Assembly (NCBI GenBank): GCA_001829155.1
Contig: MIAO01000096.1
Location: forward strand, 1-43,083
DNA from: Spirochaetes bacterium GWB1_36_13
GTDB lineage: Bacteria > Spirochaetota > GWB1-36-13
Length of the DNA stretch: 43,083 nt
Direction of reading: 5' to 3'
The translations under genes were made by a program, and so were the position numbers. Below are positions 1 through 9,008 of the stretch, piece by piece. The notes below the pieces were generated by a model. That model was given only the letters and a program-made list of their open reading frames with translations, ran no database searches and was not told the DNA's origin. The first letter of the stretch is position 1, and every line of letters begins with the position of its first letter.

Positions 1-105
1 AACTCGGGCAGCGATAGGTTAGAAAAACTTGCAAATAAAATAACCCAAAAAATACTGCCACAGAAAAAAATCCCTCCCGTTTTTCAGAAGACAGGTCGGT
101 CATGA
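1..105 (+). CDS. Possible C-terminal fragment of a protein truncated by the window edge (…NSGSDRLEKLANKITQKILPQKKIPPVFQKTGRS*)
   Basis: Frame 1 open from base 1 to TGA at 103-105; no recognised family. Confidence 0.3.
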   Translation, partial: NSGSDRLEKLANKITQKILPQKKIPPVFQKTGRS

Positions 106-114
106 TTGAGTTTT

Positions 115-396
115 TTAACCCTCCGGCTTTTTAACTTCTTTTTCAGGAATGATGATTTGATAATCATAAGCAATCGAATTATTGCGGTAAACCTTACGGA
201 CATCATCTCTGTGCCTGGAAAAAGTGCATCCCGGCGCTTTTGAATCTTCATTGCCGCAGCACTGCCATCCTTTTTTATGATCCCCCTCTGTGTCAATGTC
301 ATAAGGGAAATAAAACTGGGGATGGTATCGGCAGGAATCCGAATGATTGTCTTCATCCCGATAAAATTTTCCGCAGTAACCACAAAATCTTTCCAT
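115..396 (-). CDS. Small Cys/His-rich protein with a CHORD-like zinc-binding pattern
   Basis: 93 aa; C-x2-C … SCRYHPQFYFP … KGWQCCGNEDSKAPGCTFSRH, resembling the CHORD pattern (YHPG…W-CC…GC…H). Confidence 0.6.
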   Translation of the reverse strand: MERFCGYCGKFYRDEDNHSDSCRYHPQFYFPYDIDTEGDHKKGWQCCGNEDSKAPGCTFSRHRDDVRKVYRNNSIAYDYQIIIPEKEVKKPEG

Positions 397-472
397 TTTT
401 TTATCCTACCCAGATTGGTAAAATTAAAAATAACAAAAAAAGACTGTTTTAAAAAATATCTTTTTCTGCAGG

Positions 473-1123
473 TTATTTATGTTTAATTTTTGAGGAAAAG
501 CTTAATATTCTTTTAGAATTGTGCCAAGCTTTAAAGGCATATTGTTCAAGATCTAAATGAATTGAAAATGCTTGTTCTATATCTTTTATTAAAATTTTTT
601 CACCCTCATTGCCTTTTGAATTAAATATTGTGCCTTTATAATTAACATTGATTGATTTATAGGTATAATATGCACCATTATAATGAACTATAGCATTTCG
701 GATATAATAAAACAAATCCAAATTTCTTTTTTCTTCATCTGAAAAACCGAATGAATTCTTTTTATAATCAACAGATATATCATTTTCTGATAATGAATAA
801 TTTTTCTTGGTTAAATCTTTGATTATTTGCTCAAAGCAAATCCATGATGATATAATTAATGAGCTGACAATATCATCTAAAAAATTATGAAATAACTCAT
901 TGTTACCTTCAATTAAAGCTTTTTCAAATAAATTATAATCTTTTAATTTTTCCTTAAATGATCTACTATTTTCTTTTGGTACTGAAAAAGTAAACTTTTC
1001 TCCATTTGAATTTAAAGTAACAAATAATAGTTTTGTAAAAAAAACTGATTTAATGGATTCAAAATATCCAGGAACTTTCGCTTCATCTAAATTTGTTACA
1101 GTTTCTATTTTATAGTTTTTCAA
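473..1123 (-). CDS. HEPN-domain-like protein (candidate RNase/toxin)
   Basis: 216 aa, TTG start with GGAGG upstream; R-N-x3-H motif in FYYIRNAIVHYNGAYY, matching the HEPN Rx4-6H signature. Confidence 0.6.
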   Translation of the reverse strand: MKNYKIETVTNLDEAKVPGYFESIKSVFFTKLLFVTLNSNGEKFTFSVPKENSRSFKEKLKDYNLFEKALIEGNNELFHNFLDDIVSSLIISSWICFEQIIKDLTKKNYSLSENDISVDYKKNSFGFSDEEKRNLDLFYYIRNAIVHYNGAYYTYKSINVNYKGTIFNSKGNEGEKILIKDIEQAFSIHLDLEQYAFKAWHNSKRILSFSSKIKHK

Positions 1124-1168
1124 ATATCCTCCAAAAATTGGAGCGTGTTGAATTTGCGCTGTGTAATT

Positions 1169-1390
1169 TTAAGCATAAGCTAATTTGCGGCATTTAGGGA
1201 TGGGAATTTCTCTGCCAAGATCCTTTGCTGTTTCTATCCATTCACTAATAATTAATTCAACATTTTTTAAAGTTTCTTCATAAGTAAAGCCATCTGACAT
1301 ACAACCAGCTAATTCTGGTACTTCAGCAATATATCGATTGTCTTCTCCACTCCAATAGATAATAATTTCATATTTATAATTTTGATTCAT
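1169..1390 (-). CDS. hicB: HicB-like antitoxin
   Basis: 73 aa; YxxxxYWSGEDNRYIAEVPELAGCMSDGFTYEETLKNVELIISEWIE typical of HicB N-domain; 4-bp overlap with hicA. Confidence 0.85.
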   Translation of the reverse strand: MNQNYKYEIIIYWSGEDNRYIAEVPELAGCMSDGFTYEETLKNVELIISEWIETAKDLGREIPIPKCRKLAYA

Positions 1391-1641
1391 AGACTGCCTC
1401 CTAACTTATAATCAATAATAATTTTTCTAATTTGTTTCACTTGATATGCTTTTGCATTTTTACTTTCAGGTTGAATGTTGATAATTTCATCAATATTTTC
1501 TTTTGTGAAAATATGATGGCTTCCCTTTATTCTTAATGAAAACCCTAAATGTTGAAGAAGATGGCATAATTCATGAAAATCAATATTCTGGTCTGCATTA
1601 CCACTCAAAATTTTTACTAAAAATTTCTCTAATTTGCTCAA
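1387..1641 (-). CDS. hicA: HicA-like toxin
   Basis: 84 aa; LGFSLRIKGSHHIFTKE matches the HicA dsRBD-like fold with GSHH motif; directly upstream of hicB. Confidence 0.85.
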   Translation of the reverse strand: MSKLEKFLVKILSGNADQNIDFHELCHLLQHLGFSLRIKGSHHIFTKENIDEIINIQPESKNAKAYQVKQIRKIIIDYKLGGSL

Positions 1642-1976
1642 AAAAATACCTGTTTTTTATAGTTTAATTTATGAAATATAACATTTTTTTTTAAAAATCT
1701 AAAATTACACGGCATTATTATTAATGTTCCCGCCTTCGCTGGAAAGAAAGAGTGCGGGGATAATAAGGCTGTTTTTTTAGGATTTTTTATTTAGTTGATT
1801 GAAAAATAATGATATTAATCTTAAAACTCATTTTTTTTTCGTCTGTGGGTAAAAAAAATCAAGGTTTTTGAACTTGAAATCTGAGTTTTTTAGATTGAGT
1901 TATAATAAAACATTGAATTTTAAGTCTGTTGTTTTTAGATTTAATGAACAAAAAAAAGAGTTTTAAAAGGGTGCAG

Positions 1977-2801
1977 ATGGAAAGTTTTTTTATTGCCGGC
2001 GCCGGATTGATGGGCGGATCTCTCATTAAGGCTTTGAGAAAAGCTTATCCTCAATCTATCATTCGGGCAGGGGTCAGAAAACCGGATCAATATCCGGAAT
2101 TGAAAAACTGGACAGACGGTGTGTTTGCACTGGATCAAATTCCTCTCATCAAAGAAAAAACCATTGCCGTGATTAATACGCCGGTCTATACTATTCCCGA
2201 TCTGGCAGAAATTCTTGCCGGAAAACTGACTCAGGACTCGATTATCACAGATGTCGGCAGTACAAAACAAGGAATTACAGAAGCATTGAAGGGAATTAAG
2301 AATTTTATCGGTTCCCATCCCATGGCGGGAAAAGAAAAGGCTGGATTTGAGCATTCCGATCCCTCTATTTTTATAGATAAAACAGCCGCAATCTGCCCTT
2401 ATGATTTTCATCAGGAAGAAATGATTTTGAGGCTGGAAAAGTTTTGGCAGTCCATCGGAATGAAAACAATCCGGATTGCACCTTCGGAGCATGACTGGGT
2501 CACGGCTTATTCCAGCCACCTGCCGCACGCTTTGAGTTTTATTTTCGGCGCGCTTGGGAAAAACGAAAAAATGGATTTAAAAGGAATCTACGGCAACAGT
2601 TTTCTTGAGTTTAGCCGGATCGGAAAATCGGAGGAAGAGATATGGATTCCTATTTTTCAATCGAATAAAAAAAATCTTGTGGTTTTGATTGAAAAATTTA
2701 TTAAATTTCTTTATCGTTTTCAGGAAACTTTGGAAAATAATCAGCCTGAAGAGATAAAAAAACTGATCGAGGATTCAAAAGAATTTTTAAAAACTATTTA
2801 A
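1977..2801 (+). CDS. tyrA: Prephenate dehydrogenase (TyrA family)
   Basis: FIAGAGLMGGSLIKAL NAD-binding motif, DVGSTK, GSHPMAGKEKAG; ORF track opens at 1929 but ATG 1977 best fits the Rossmann start. Confidence 0.85.
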   Translation: MESFFIAGAGLMGGSLIKALRKAYPQSIIRAGVRKPDQYPELKNWTDGVFALDQIPLIKEKTIAVINTPVYTIPDLAEILAGKLTQDSIITDVGSTKQGITEALKGIKNFIGSHPMAGKEKAGFEHSDPSIFIDKTAAICPYDFHQEEMILRLEKFWQSIGMKTIRIAPSEHDWVTAYSSHLPHALSFIFGALGKNEKMDLKGIYGNSFLEFSRIGKSEEEIWIPIFQSNKKNLVVLIEKFIKFLYRFQETLENNQPEEIKKLIEDSKEFLKTI

Positions 2802-2812
2802 AAATAGTTTTT
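2789..2812 (+). terminator. Rho-independent terminator-like hairpin overlapping the tyrA stop codon
   Basis: AAAAACTATT-TAAA-AATAGTTTTT perfect stem with U tract. Confidence 0.55.
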
Positions 2813-2856
2813 GATATAAGATTAAATCTTTAAAGAATTTAAAAAGAGAAGAGAGG

Positions 2857-4623
2857 ATGTTTATGAGCTCACAAGACTTTAAATCGATGCTGGAAGCAAG
2901 TTATGAGGAGAACCAGCTTCCTGAAATCGGAAAAATCATTAAAACCACTGTCATTCAGATTACGGACAAAGAAGTGATTCTGGATGTCGGATCAAAAAGT
3001 GAGTCAAGCATTGGTTTGAATGAATTCAAGACTCCGCCGAAAGTAGGGGAGGAGATTGAAGTCTTTGTCGAAAAATCCGGTGAAAATTATGTAAAAGTTT
3101 CCTTTGCGAAAGCTTCTGAGAAAAAAGCTTTTGCTATGGTGAAAAATGCTTTTCAAAGTAGCGAATCAGTTGAAGGAAAAATCACTGAGGTGGTCAAGGG
3201 CGGCTTTAAGGTTCTTTTAGAAGAATTTATTCAGGCTTTTTTACCCCTTTCTCAGCTTGATTTAAACCGGATTGATGAAAAACAGCTGGATCAATATAAA
3301 AATAAAGCCTATCAGGTAAAAGTGATCAAGTTTGAGGACAAGGGAAGAAACATTAATATTGTTGTATCCCGTATTCCTCTTTTAGAGATAGAAAAAAATA
3401 AAAAAGTTTCTGTTTTCTTTCAGGAAAATAAAATTGGGGATGAAGTCAAAGGAAAAGTGGTCAAAATTAATCCTAAAAGCGTCATCGTTGAAATAGAAGG
3501 GCTTTTGACAGGTCTGATCCGAATCGGGGATCTTTCATGGGACAGAATTGAAAAACCTGAAGATGTGGTCAAGAATGGGGAAAGCCTCAATCTCAGAATT
3601 ATTAAAATGGATCCTGAAAAGAATGAAGTTCTTCTCAGTTTAAAAGATATGAAACAAGACCCTTGGGTTGATTTTGCCAAAAAACATCAGGAAGGCGATG
3701 TGATTCGGGGAGAGGTTGTTAAGATTCATCAGAATAAACAGGTTTTTGTGAAGGTTGAAGAAGGAATCGACGGATTTATCCGTTTTGAAGACCTTTCATG
3801 GAGCAAAACAATCAGAAGAGCAGATGAAGCGGTTGAACTGAATGCTATGATTGATACAAAAATCCTTGAAATCAACCCTGAAAGAAAAAAACTCCTTCTG
3901 GGATTAAAACAAATGCAGGGCGATCCATGGAATACAATTGATGAAAAATATCCAAAAGGAAAAAAAGTCAAGGGAAAAATCCTTGATATTAAAGATTTTG
4001 GTGTTTTTGTTGAACTTGAAAACGGTATTGAAGCTCTTCTTCATAAAAACGATATTGACTGGAACCTGAATAATTCAGACCTTACAAAATACAATGTAGG
4101 CGATGAAATTGAAGTGATTATCACAAATGTCAATAAAAAAGAAAGAAAAATCAGCGTGGGCATCAAACAGCTTTTCGACAACCCATGGGATAATTTTGCT
4201 TCTGAATACCCAAAGGGAAGCATTATTAAAGGGAAAGTAAAAGAAATTAAAGAAAAAGACCTGATTATCGAGTTTGAAAACCAGATTGAAGGATCACTTT
4301 ATATCCGTGAACTGGAGAAAAAAATTGAAAATCTTTCTGATCATTATAAAATCGGAGATGAAGTCGAGGCTATGGTTATCGATATCAATCCTAAAAAAAG
4401 CTATCTCAAACTTTCTATTCGGGAAATGGTGAAAAGAGAAAGAGAAAAAGATTTAGAAAATTATATCAATCAGACCGAAGAAGTTGAATCGATGAGTTTT
4501 GGAGATCTTCTTGGAAATAATCTGGACAAAATCAAAAATAAAATCCAAAAAAATGCCAAGATTCAAGAAGAATCAAAAACTGTTCAAAATAAAACAAAAT
4601 CCGAAGAACCGAAGGAGCAGTAA
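2857..4623 (+). CDS. rpsA: 30S ribosomal protein S1
   Basis: 588 aa; repeated S1 domains (GDEVKGKVVKINPKSVIVEIEGLLTGLIRIGDLSW etc.). Confidence 0.93.
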   Translation: MFMSSQDFKSMLEASYEENQLPEIGKIIKTTVIQITDKEVILDVGSKSESSIGLNEFKTPPKVGEEIEVFVEKSGENYVKVSFAKASEKKAFAMVKNAFQSSESVEGKITEVVKGGFKVLLEEFIQAFLPLSQLDLNRIDEKQLDQYKNKAYQVKVIKFEDKGRNINIVVSRIPLLEIEKNKKVSVFFQENKIGDEVKGKVVKINPKSVIVEIEGLLTGLIRIGDLSWDRIEKPEDVVKNGESLNLRIIKMDPEKNEVLLSLKDMKQDPWVDFAKKHQEGDVIRGEVVKIHQNKQVFVKVEEGIDGFIRFEDLSWSKTIRRADEAVELNAMIDTKILEINPERKKLLLGLKQMQGDPWNTIDEKYPKGKKVKGKILDIKDFGVFVELENGIEALLHKNDIDWNLNNSDLTKYNVGDEIEVIITNVNKKERKISVGIKQLFDNPWDNFASEYPKGSIIKGKVKEIKEKDLIIEFENQIEGSLYIRELEKKIENLSDHYKIGDEVEAMVIDINPKKSYLKLSIREMVKREREKDLENYINQTEEVESMSFGDLLGNNLDKIKNKIQKNAKIQEESKTVQNKTKSEEPKEQ

Positions 4624-4625
4624 AA

Positions 4626-5312
4626 ATGGGGCATCACAGGACTGGTAAACAGGATTTTCTTATTGAAAAAATCGGGATATTTGTGAAACAGACTCTTTTG
4701 AAAAGAAAAGTGTTTAATTGGATGCTATTAGCGCTTCTTGTCGTAGTCGTCGTCGCAATTGCGGTTGTCATTGTCCGTGAAAATCACAGAAAAGAAGTGA
4801 AAGCTCTTTATACAGCCGGATTTTACAAATACAAAGAAATCGGAAATCAATTGGATGATACCAATAAGGCGAGAGCAGGCGCGGCTAAGGCTGAGCTTGA
4901 AAAAGTCATTGAAAAAGGATATCAATTCCCAGAGTATTATCTTGCTCAGTTTAATATAGGAAATATTTACATTTTCCTCAATGAGCCAGATAAAGCAAAG
5001 AAATATTTTCAAGCGGTTGAAGAAGCGGATAAAGATTTTTTTGTCCGTCCTAAAGCAATGCTGGGTCTGGCAAGAATCTTTCAAAATGAAGGAAATTACG
5101 AAGAAGCTTTAAAAATCTATGAAAGAGTCTTGAATGATTATCAGGACTACAATCAGGATTTTGCCCATTATCTCATGGGAATCTGCTATGAGAAGAAAGG
5201 CGAGATTGATAAAGCTGTTGAAAATTATAAAAAAATACGGGAAGATTCATCTTATAAGGCAGAGGCTGATAAAAGCCTTGAGATTATTGAGAAATTAAAC
5301 CAGCTGAAGTAA
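4626..5312 (+). CDS. Membrane-anchored tetratricopeptide repeat protein
   Basis: N-terminal TM segment (MLLALLVVVVVAIAVVIV) followed by TPR motifs. Confidence 0.75.
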   Translation: MGHHRTGKQDFLIEKIGIFVKQTLLKRKVFNWMLLALLVVVVVAIAVVIVRENHRKEVKALYTAGFYKYKEIGNQLDDTNKARAGAAKAELEKVIEKGYQFPEYYLAQFNIGNIYIFLNEPDKAKKYFQAVEEADKDFFVRPKAMLGLARIFQNEGNYEEALKIYERVLNDYQDYNQDFAHYLMGICYEKKGEIDKAVENYKKIREDSSYKAEADKSLEIIEKLNQLK

Positions 5313-5314
5313 AA

Positions 5315-6586
5315 ATGATCACGGTTTTTGAGGATAAGGAAAAATTTTATCAATGGGTCTCTCACGAGCGGCTGGATTTTGAAAAAGAAAATGAAACTGT
5401 AAGAAAGGTTATTCAAGAAGTCTATCAAGACGGCGATACTGCGGTTCGTAAATATACCAAACAGTTTGACGGAATCGAAATTGAAAACTTTCGTGTCAGC
5501 GATGAAGAAAGGAAAAAACTTCTTTCTCAAGTGGAACCGAAAGTTTTTGATATTCTGGAACAGGCAAAAAAAAATATCACTGAGTTTCATCAGGCACAGA
5601 AACAGCATTCCTGGCATTATGAAAATGAGGGAAGATTTTTAGGGCAGCTGGTCAGACCGATTGAAAAAGTCGGTCTCTATGTACCGGGAGGCAAAGGCAA
5701 TTATCCTTCTACTGTTTTAATGACAGCGATTCCAGCAAAGGTGGCGGGAGTGCCTGAAATCTATATGACCACTCCTCCCAAAAAAGACGGAAGTCTTTCC
5801 CCTGTCAATATTGCGGCGGCAGAAGTCTGCGGAATTAAAGATGTTTTCAAAATAGGCGGGGTTCAGGCTGTTGCGGCTTTCGCCTACGGTACAAAACAAA
5901 TTCCTAAAGTTTATAAAGTAGTGGGGCCGGGAAACAGTTTTGTGACGCTTGCTAAAAAATACCTTTACGGCACGATTGACATCGATTCTCTGGCAGGGCC
6001 TTCAGAGGTAATGATTCTAGCGGATGAAACCTCCAATCTGCAATATATTGTGGCAGATGCTTTAGCTCAGGCTGAACATAGTGAAGACGCAGCTTCCATG
6101 ATACTTCTTCCAAATAAAAAATTGGCAGATGCTTTTATTGTAGAGCTTGAGAAAATGCTTGCACTTTCTCCTCGAAAAGAAATCCTCTTGGATTCAATAC
6201 AAAAACACTCTTCCGTCATTCTTTATAAAAATATGGAAGAAGCGGTTGAAATTATGAATGAATACGCTCCTGAACACCTTGAGATTATGAGCGCAAAAAT
6301 ATCTTATCAGGAAATTGCTCAAAAAGTAAAAAATGCCGGCGCTATTTTTATTGGAGATTATGCTCCTGTAGCTTTGGGCGATTATTTTGCAGGTCCGAAT
6401 CACACGCTCCCCACCAGCGGGACAGCTAAATACGCGTCTCCTTTAGGTGTTTATGATTTTGTCAAATATACTTCAATCATTCAATATTCACGGGAACGGT
6501 TTGAAAAAGAAAAAGAATCGATTGCCGCATTGGCGGAGCTTGAAAGTTTTTATGAACATGCCAATTCAATCAAAATCAGAAAATAA
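5315..6586 (+). CDS. hisD: Histidinol dehydrogenase
   Basis: 423 aa; VGLYVPGGKGNYPSTVLM, VVGPGNSFVTLAKKYLYGTIDIDSLAGPSEV, QAEHSEDAASMIL, PVALGDYFAGPNHTLPTSGTAKYASPLGVYDF. Confidence 0.95.
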   Translation: MITVFEDKEKFYQWVSHERLDFEKENETVRKVIQEVYQDGDTAVRKYTKQFDGIEIENFRVSDEERKKLLSQVEPKVFDILEQAKKNITEFHQAQKQHSWHYENEGRFLGQLVRPIEKVGLYVPGGKGNYPSTVLMTAIPAKVAGVPEIYMTTPPKKDGSLSPVNIAAAEVCGIKDVFKIGGVQAVAAFAYGTKQIPKVYKVVGPGNSFVTLAKKYLYGTIDIDSLAGPSEVMILADETSNLQYIVADALAQAEHSEDAASMILLPNKKLADAFIVELEKMLALSPRKEILLDSIQKHSSVILYKNMEEAVEIMNEYAPEHLEIMSAKISYQEIAQKVKNAGAIFIGDYAPVALGDYFAGPNHTLPTSGTAKYASPLGVYDFVKYTSIIQYSRERFEKEKESIAALAELESFYEHANSIKIRK

Positions 6587-6600
6587 ACTGGAAGTTTTTT

Positions 6601-7401
6601 ATGCCTTATACAAAAATAAACGGATTGGATTTTTACTATGAAATAACCGGAAAAGGAAACCCGGTTATTTTTATAAATGGAATTTTTGCGACTACTCTTC
6701 ATTGGGGCTATCAGGTCAATGCTTTGAAAAATGATTTCAGGGTCATCACTTTCGACGGCAGGGATCAGGGGCAGACCCAAAGACCTACAAAAGATTATGT
6801 GTTTCAGGATCATATTTCTGACTTGAAAGGTCTGATGGACAACCTGGGCATTGAAAAAGCCGATATTGCGGCTATTTCTCATGGGAGCACAGTGGCCGGA
6901 CAGTTTGCCTCTCAGTATCCTGAAAAAGTAAATAAACTGGTTTTAATCAGCGGAATCGCTGATTTTGACCCGATGACCCGGGATATTTTCAAATTTATCG
7001 CTTCCTGTCTTGAAGAACAAAGCCTCGCTGAATTTTATAAAACTCTCATGCTTTTCGGCTGCGGAGAAGTGTTTTACGCAAAAATAGCGGATAAATTAGA
7101 TTTATTGGCCGATGATTTTGCAAAACGCTTTGATCATAACCGAGATATCCCTCACCGCCTGATTCGTGCCGCCCGGGCAGGACAGCTTCCTTTTACCAAA
7201 AAACTTGCGAATATTACTGCGCCTACCTTGGTAGTTGCGGGACGGTATGACCGCTACATTAATTTATCCAGAGCTTTTCATCTCAAAGAAAATATCAAAA
7301 ACTCGAAACTCGTTATTATCGAAGAATGCGGACATACGGTCAATATTGAAAAACCTGAAGAATTAAACCAAGTTCTTTTCGATTTTTTAAAAGATTCTTA
7401 A
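6601..7401 (+). CDS. Alpha/beta hydrolase
   Basis: VIFINGIFAT oxyanion region, nucleophile elbow-like AISHGSTV, terminal ECGHTVNIEKPEELN. Confidence 0.85.
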   Translation: MPYTKINGLDFYYEITGKGNPVIFINGIFATTLHWGYQVNALKNDFRVITFDGRDQGQTQRPTKDYVFQDHISDLKGLMDNLGIEKADIAAISHGSTVAGQFASQYPEKVNKLVLISGIADFDPMTRDIFKFIASCLEEQSLAEFYKTLMLFGCGEVFYAKIADKLDLLADDFAKRFDHNRDIPHRLIRAARAGQLPFTKKLANITAPTLVVAGRYDRYINLSRAFHLKENIKNSKLVIIEECGHTVNIEKPEELNQVLFDFLKDS

Positions 7402-8586
7402 ATGCTTGAAAACTTCACTAGACGACAGAAAATAAACTATTTTTTAATCCTTTTTGGAGCCGGGTTTCATTTTTTGGTTCTGGCTTATTTCTGGCACCTG
7501 CCCCGTTTTGTTCTTTCAATCGGCGGGAACGAAAGTGATTTTGGATTGATACTGGGAATGACCGCTTTCCCTATTTTTCTTTTTTCCCCTGTTTCAGGCT
7601 ATCTTTCGGATCGTATCTCACCTAAGATTCTGATTCTTTCAGGTATTTTTTTGGCAGCAGGAAGCTCTTTTGCTTTTCTTTTGATTGAAAGAATCTCTAT
7701 TTGGATCTATATTCTCAGGATTCTCCAAGGATTAGGGCACGCCTTTGTTTTTGCGCCCGCATTGGGGCTTTTATCAAAAATGATTCCTGAAAAAAATAAA
7801 GCAGAGGGATTGGGTTATTTTGCGGTAGCCATCCAGTCAGCCAATACAGTGGGCAGTCTTTTAGCGAGCCGCATGCTGGATAAAGGAGTCTTTGTTTTTT
7901 TTACGACAGCGGCTTTATCGGGGGCTGTTTCATGGATTTTAATGAGTTTTGTTAAAATAGAGAAAGAAGAAAAAAAAGCTGAAATTCATAGGGATGAAAA
8001 AAAATCATGGCTGAATACCGTTTTGCAGAAAAAATTTCTTTCAGGATATATCTTGATTCTTTTTTTAGGCGGGATGTTTGGAACCGTTCTCCAGTTTTTG
8101 CCCGCTTTTTTTGATTCTCTTTATCAGAAAAATGAAATTTCAAATCCTCTCCACTCTTCTTTTTTTCTTACCACCGCAATGGCTTTAATTGCCTTAAGCC
8201 GGGTTTTTTTGGGTAAAATGACCGACCGTGTCGATAAGGTGAAAATTACCCGTATCAACTTTGTATTTTTATCCATCAGTGTTTTTCTGATTTCGTTGAT
8301 TTACAATCCTCTTTCTGCTGTCGGCATCGCCTTGTTTTTCGGGGCAAGCTACGGTCTTCTTTATCCTGTTTTAAACGCTTTGGTTTTGATGCGCTCGGAT
8401 ATCAAAGACAGGGGAAAGGTCTCAGGGGTTTTGACCATGCTTTTTGATACGGGGTTCAGCGCTTTTGCTTTTTTAAACGGAATGCTGGTTTTTCATTACG
8501 GCTACAAACTGATGTTCAGTGCGCTGGCAGGGCTGATGGTTTTAGGTTTTTTCATTTTTACTTTTCTGGAGAGAAAAAAAGCGTAA
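7402..8586 (+). CDS. MFS transporter
   Basis: ~12 hydrophobic segments; GYLSDRISPK and GKMTDRVDK MFS loop motifs; starts directly after the hydrolase stop. Confidence 0.85.
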   Translation: MLENFTRRQKINYFLILFGAGFHFLVLAYFWHLPRFVLSIGGNESDFGLILGMTAFPIFLFSPVSGYLSDRISPKILILSGIFLAAGSSFAFLLIERISIWIYILRILQGLGHAFVFAPALGLLSKMIPEKNKAEGLGYFAVAIQSANTVGSLLASRMLDKGVFVFFTTAALSGAVSWILMSFVKIEKEEKKAEIHRDEKKSWLNTVLQKKFLSGYILILFLGGMFGTVLQFLPAFFDSLYQKNEISNPLHSSFFLTTAMALIALSRVFLGKMTDRVDKVKITRINFVFLSISVFLISLIYNPLSAVGIALFFGASYGLLYPVLNALVLMRSDIKDRGKVSGVLTMLFDTGFSAFAFLNGMLVFHYGYKLMFSALAGLMVLGFFIFTFLERKKA

Positions 8587-8757
8587 CGGTTTAGAAATAA
8601 AATCTATTTTTATTTTATTTTTTTTGGTAAATTTATATTTTACAAATGATTGAAAGGAAGTTTATTCTATACAAAAAAGTTTTTAAATTGTCCTTTTTTG
8701 TAATAATACAAAATTGAATCATGGATGATCTATTATATTGATTATATTGTTTTTAGA

Positions 8758-8778
8758 TTCCCCGGTCAAGCCGGAGAA
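8758..8778. repeat. REP-like extragenic hairpin (TTCCCCGG-TCAAG-CCGGAGAA, followed by TGACA)
   Basis: Near-perfect stem (7/8); resembles the GATTCCC…GGGAATGACA unit also seen at 15508-15530. Confidence 0.55.
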
Positions 8779-8824
8779 TGACAAAAGTGATGATAAAAAA
8801 ACGGAGAAATTATATTTTGTTTAG

Positions 8825-8920
8825 TCAGGCTGTCGATTATTATTTAAATTAACTCGGATTCTAATAAACTTACAAATATCAATGATAACAAGGTATAGTT
8901 TTCAATAATCGACAGCCTGA
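8825..8920. mobile_element. MITE-like element, copy 1 (96 bp)
   Basis: Perfect 17-bp TIRs TCAGGCTGTCGATTATT … AATAATCGACAGCCTGA, shared with copies 2 and 3. Confidence 0.75.
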
Positions 8921-8956
8921 GTATAGAATGAAATGATTTTAAATTGCAATAATTTT

Positions 8957-8994
8957 TGCCAAGAAGGGTAGGTTTAAACCTACCCTTCTTGGCA
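8957..8994. repeat. Perfect 38-bp palindrome upstream of flhB
   Basis: TGCCAAGAAGGGTAGGTTTAAACCTACCCTTCTTGGCA equals its own reverse complement. Confidence 0.9.
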
Positions 8995-9008
8995 GAAAAA
9001 CAATTTGC

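Noticed and set aside
84-383. 99-aa minus-strand ORF overlapping the CHORD-like gene
   Set aside because: Out-of-frame shadow of the 115..396 ORF, which has a coherent Cys/His pattern
1941-2528. 195-aa ORF antisense to tyrA
   Set aside because: Composition typical of antisense shadow; tyrA frame has unambiguous motifs
8600-8650. AT-rich imperfect hairpins after the MFS gene
   Set aside because: Low-complexity A/T pairing expected by chance in this composition
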